A DNA stretch of 22,547 nucleotides from Pleurotus djamor (lineage: Eukaryota > Basidiomycota > Agaricomycetes > Agaricales > Pleurotaceae), in contig JAPEVF010000728.1 in NCBI GenBank assembly GCA_029747585.1, positions 1-22,547 on the forward strand, read 5' to 3'. Numbering within the stretch: position 1 is the stretch's first letter; the number at the start of each line of letters is the position of its first letter. The translations under genes were made by a program, and so were the position numbers. Below the pieces are notes generated by a model. That model did no database searches and had not been told where the DNA came from. It saw only the letters and a program-made list of their open reading frames with translations. This document shows, one piece after another, positions 21,150 to 22,547 of the stretch.

Positions 21150-22414
21150 TTAAGGTAAGCTACCATCCAAACTTGGTATTGGGAGAGGGAGCGGCGAGGG
21201 AAGGTCCAGTGTCCTGTTATATTTGCCAATGACATCTTGTCTCATGAAAAACCCGAGGGCAGACCTTTCACCCTCCTCCCACCCATCTACGCCATGTTTA
21301 AAGGCAGATGCAGGGAAGAACATTCCCGTTCCGGGGAGGTAAGGGAATGAGGCTTGGATGTCAGCCATGTCTAGCTTCACCTTGGCATCACCCGCGTTGA
21401 CGAGAGCGTCATAGTGGTGGATGCACCCCATTGAATCATAGTGGCTCTTACACCACCTGTTTGATATCGCCGATATCCCGGTGTAAACCGATTTCCAGCT
21501 CTTGGCCCATTCCTGAGATTGAGTCGTTCCCGACTTCTTGATCATCCTTCGAGTTTTACTCGCTTGGTAGTACGCCTGCGGGTGGATGAGACCAAGCGTA
21601 ATGTCGACGGCCAACTGAATGTGCTGCGTCGTGTGTATCCACGCAAGGACATCCTCTTTGTTGTCCCTCACATTTGCTGATGTTTCGGGTGGGAGCGTCC
21701 TCTAGAATATTATTATTAGGACTTATCCCAGAAAGTACATCGCGTGATTCCTTACCTTCGCGCCTTGGCCATACCAAGAGTATGAAAACGTACTGGACCC
21801 CGCTGGGTACTGGTTCGACTCCCGATCAACAAGAAATTTGGGGTCAGAACGCCAACCAATGTCTTTGAAAACATTTTGAAGCGCAACCGCGCCGGTGAGG
21901 ATTTCATGCTGAAAAGCAAATGAGCATCCCAGAGATCGCGTCGAGACCATAGATTTATATACCTCAACCACCTCTGAATATATCCCAGGCAGATAGTATA
22001 TCAAAGGGACTCTGTCCTTTGATAGCACGACCGTCGGTTCCGCAATCTCCCCAAGGTTCACGGTTTTGAGGCGCGCTACTCGTTGAGCGTGCTTCGTTGT
22101 CCCGAACAACTCCTGGCTATCAAACGGGATGAAGACTATCCGAGAAAGTGAGTCTATACCGGCAAAGACATCACTATCCCGCAATTTTTAACGCACCTGG
22201 GTTTGACCTCGCCTGCTGGATAACTCTGATGATCCGCCGCACGTTAATGTGCTGATAATCATCAGGAAGACGGCTGAAAAACACAAGTTAGCGTTGGTGT
22301 GGTTAGAGAAGAAAAAGGTCGTCACGTCTTTTGACCGTCCAACTCCTTCCGAGCCATCTTAATTATGTCGTCGACCTCGTAGTAAGCATGTTCATTCTTT
22401 TTACCTCGAGCCAT
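21150..22414 (-). CDS. Tet/JBP-like 2-oxoglutarate, Fe(II)-dependent dioxygenase
   Basis: Probable member of the fungal Tet/JBP family, which oxidises methylated or thymine bases in DNA. Exons: 22414-22326, 22273-21963, 21908-21756, 21701-21150; introns of 52, 54 and 54 bp are GT-AG. The start ATG begins MARGKKNEHAYYEVDD. The joined frame is about 367 codons. The C-terminal half holds the double-stranded beta-helix signature: NRWCKSHYDSMG with the HxD pair at about 271-273, then YLPGTGMFFPASAFKHGV with the distal His at about 320, then GERSALGFFMRQDV with the 2-oxoglutarate-binding Arg at about 330. This matches the HRD...PGT...HGV...GeR...fMR pattern of basidiomycete Tet/JBP proteins, so the catalytic residues look intact. 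Exon 2 is out of frame by one base at an A-run (TTTTT on the plus strand, 22185-22189). Removing one A gives a continuous frame, so this is either a consensus error or a recent inactivating mutation. The family is often found beside KDZ transposases, but none is visible here. Confidence 0.7.
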
Positions 22415-22443
22415 GGTTGCCACTTATTGAAAATTAGAGGGGC

Positions 22444-22459
22444 GGGGGGGGGGGGGGGG
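22444..22459. repeat. 16-base G homopolymer
   Basis: A run of 16 G about 30 bp upstream of the Tet/JBP-like start codon (C-run on the gene's strand), followed by an A-run near 22490. The length may be unreliable in the consensus. Its position in the probable promoter or 5' leader is notable. Confidence 0.8.
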
Positions 22460-22547
22460 AGAAAACGGTACGATTTTATTCGGGGTGAAATCAAAAAAAA
22501 AAACAAACGCAATAGGTGACATCATGAAATAGCTATAGATCCCCCTC

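Noticed and set aside
21811..21823. Perfect tRNA B-box-like word GGTTCGACTCC on the plus strand
   Set aside because: It lies in exon 3 of the Tet/JBP-like gene, where the minus-strand codons make a good protein, and no tRNA cloverleaf can be built around it.
22226..22240. CTGATGA word as a second hammerhead core
   Set aside because: No GAAA partner or pairing stems follow, and it lies in a coding exon on the other strand.

Overview
The window looks like a repeat-rich, gene-poor piece of a basidiomycete nuclear genome, most likely a mushroom-forming agaricomycete. Four things point there: many GT-AG introns of only 46-62 bp; a C2H2 zinc-finger gene with an 8-nt first coding exon; a probable Tet/JBP-type 2-oxoglutarate dioxygenase, a family expanded in mushroom genomes; and a Coprina-like, endonuclease-lacking Penelope reverse transcriptase. 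Most of the single N positions sit next to homopolymer runs, and several reading frames break by one base at homopolymers. Some apparent frameshifts are therefore probably consensus errors.

Layout. 1-2100: no convincing gene. 2100-5050, minus strand: a TATA-led, very intron-rich transcription unit with at least 13 small GT-AG introns; its 3' half is built from diverged tandem exon-plus-intron cassettes. 5050-7960: mostly unassigned, with coding-like remnants at 6187-6640. 7964-8902, plus: a weakly supported spliced gene. 8903-10370: unassigned, with a possible pol III box remnant near 9937-9977. 10370-11052, minus: a C2H2 zinc-finger gene followed by a long GGA/CTC microsatellite. 11205-11890: unassigned.

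11890-17584 is a large satellite array of about 36 monomers averaging about 158 bp, with signs of higher-order duplication. It is interrupted by a 5'-truncated Penelope-like element (about 17585-20880) encoding a reverse transcriptase of the endonuclease-minus type. A complete-looking type I hammerhead ribozyme (20251-20326) lies on the same strand, about 830 bp after the stop codon. Satellite sequence resumes at about 20882-21110, at the same point in the monomer where it stopped upstream, so the element appears to have inserted into the satellite.

21150-22414, minus: a four-exon gene of about 367 codons whose C-terminal half carries the HxD...H...R signature of Tet/JBP dioxygenases. The genes do not form a pathway. 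The common theme is a repeat neighbourhood containing a retroelement with its own ribozyme, satellite DNA and a candidate DNA-modifying enzyme.
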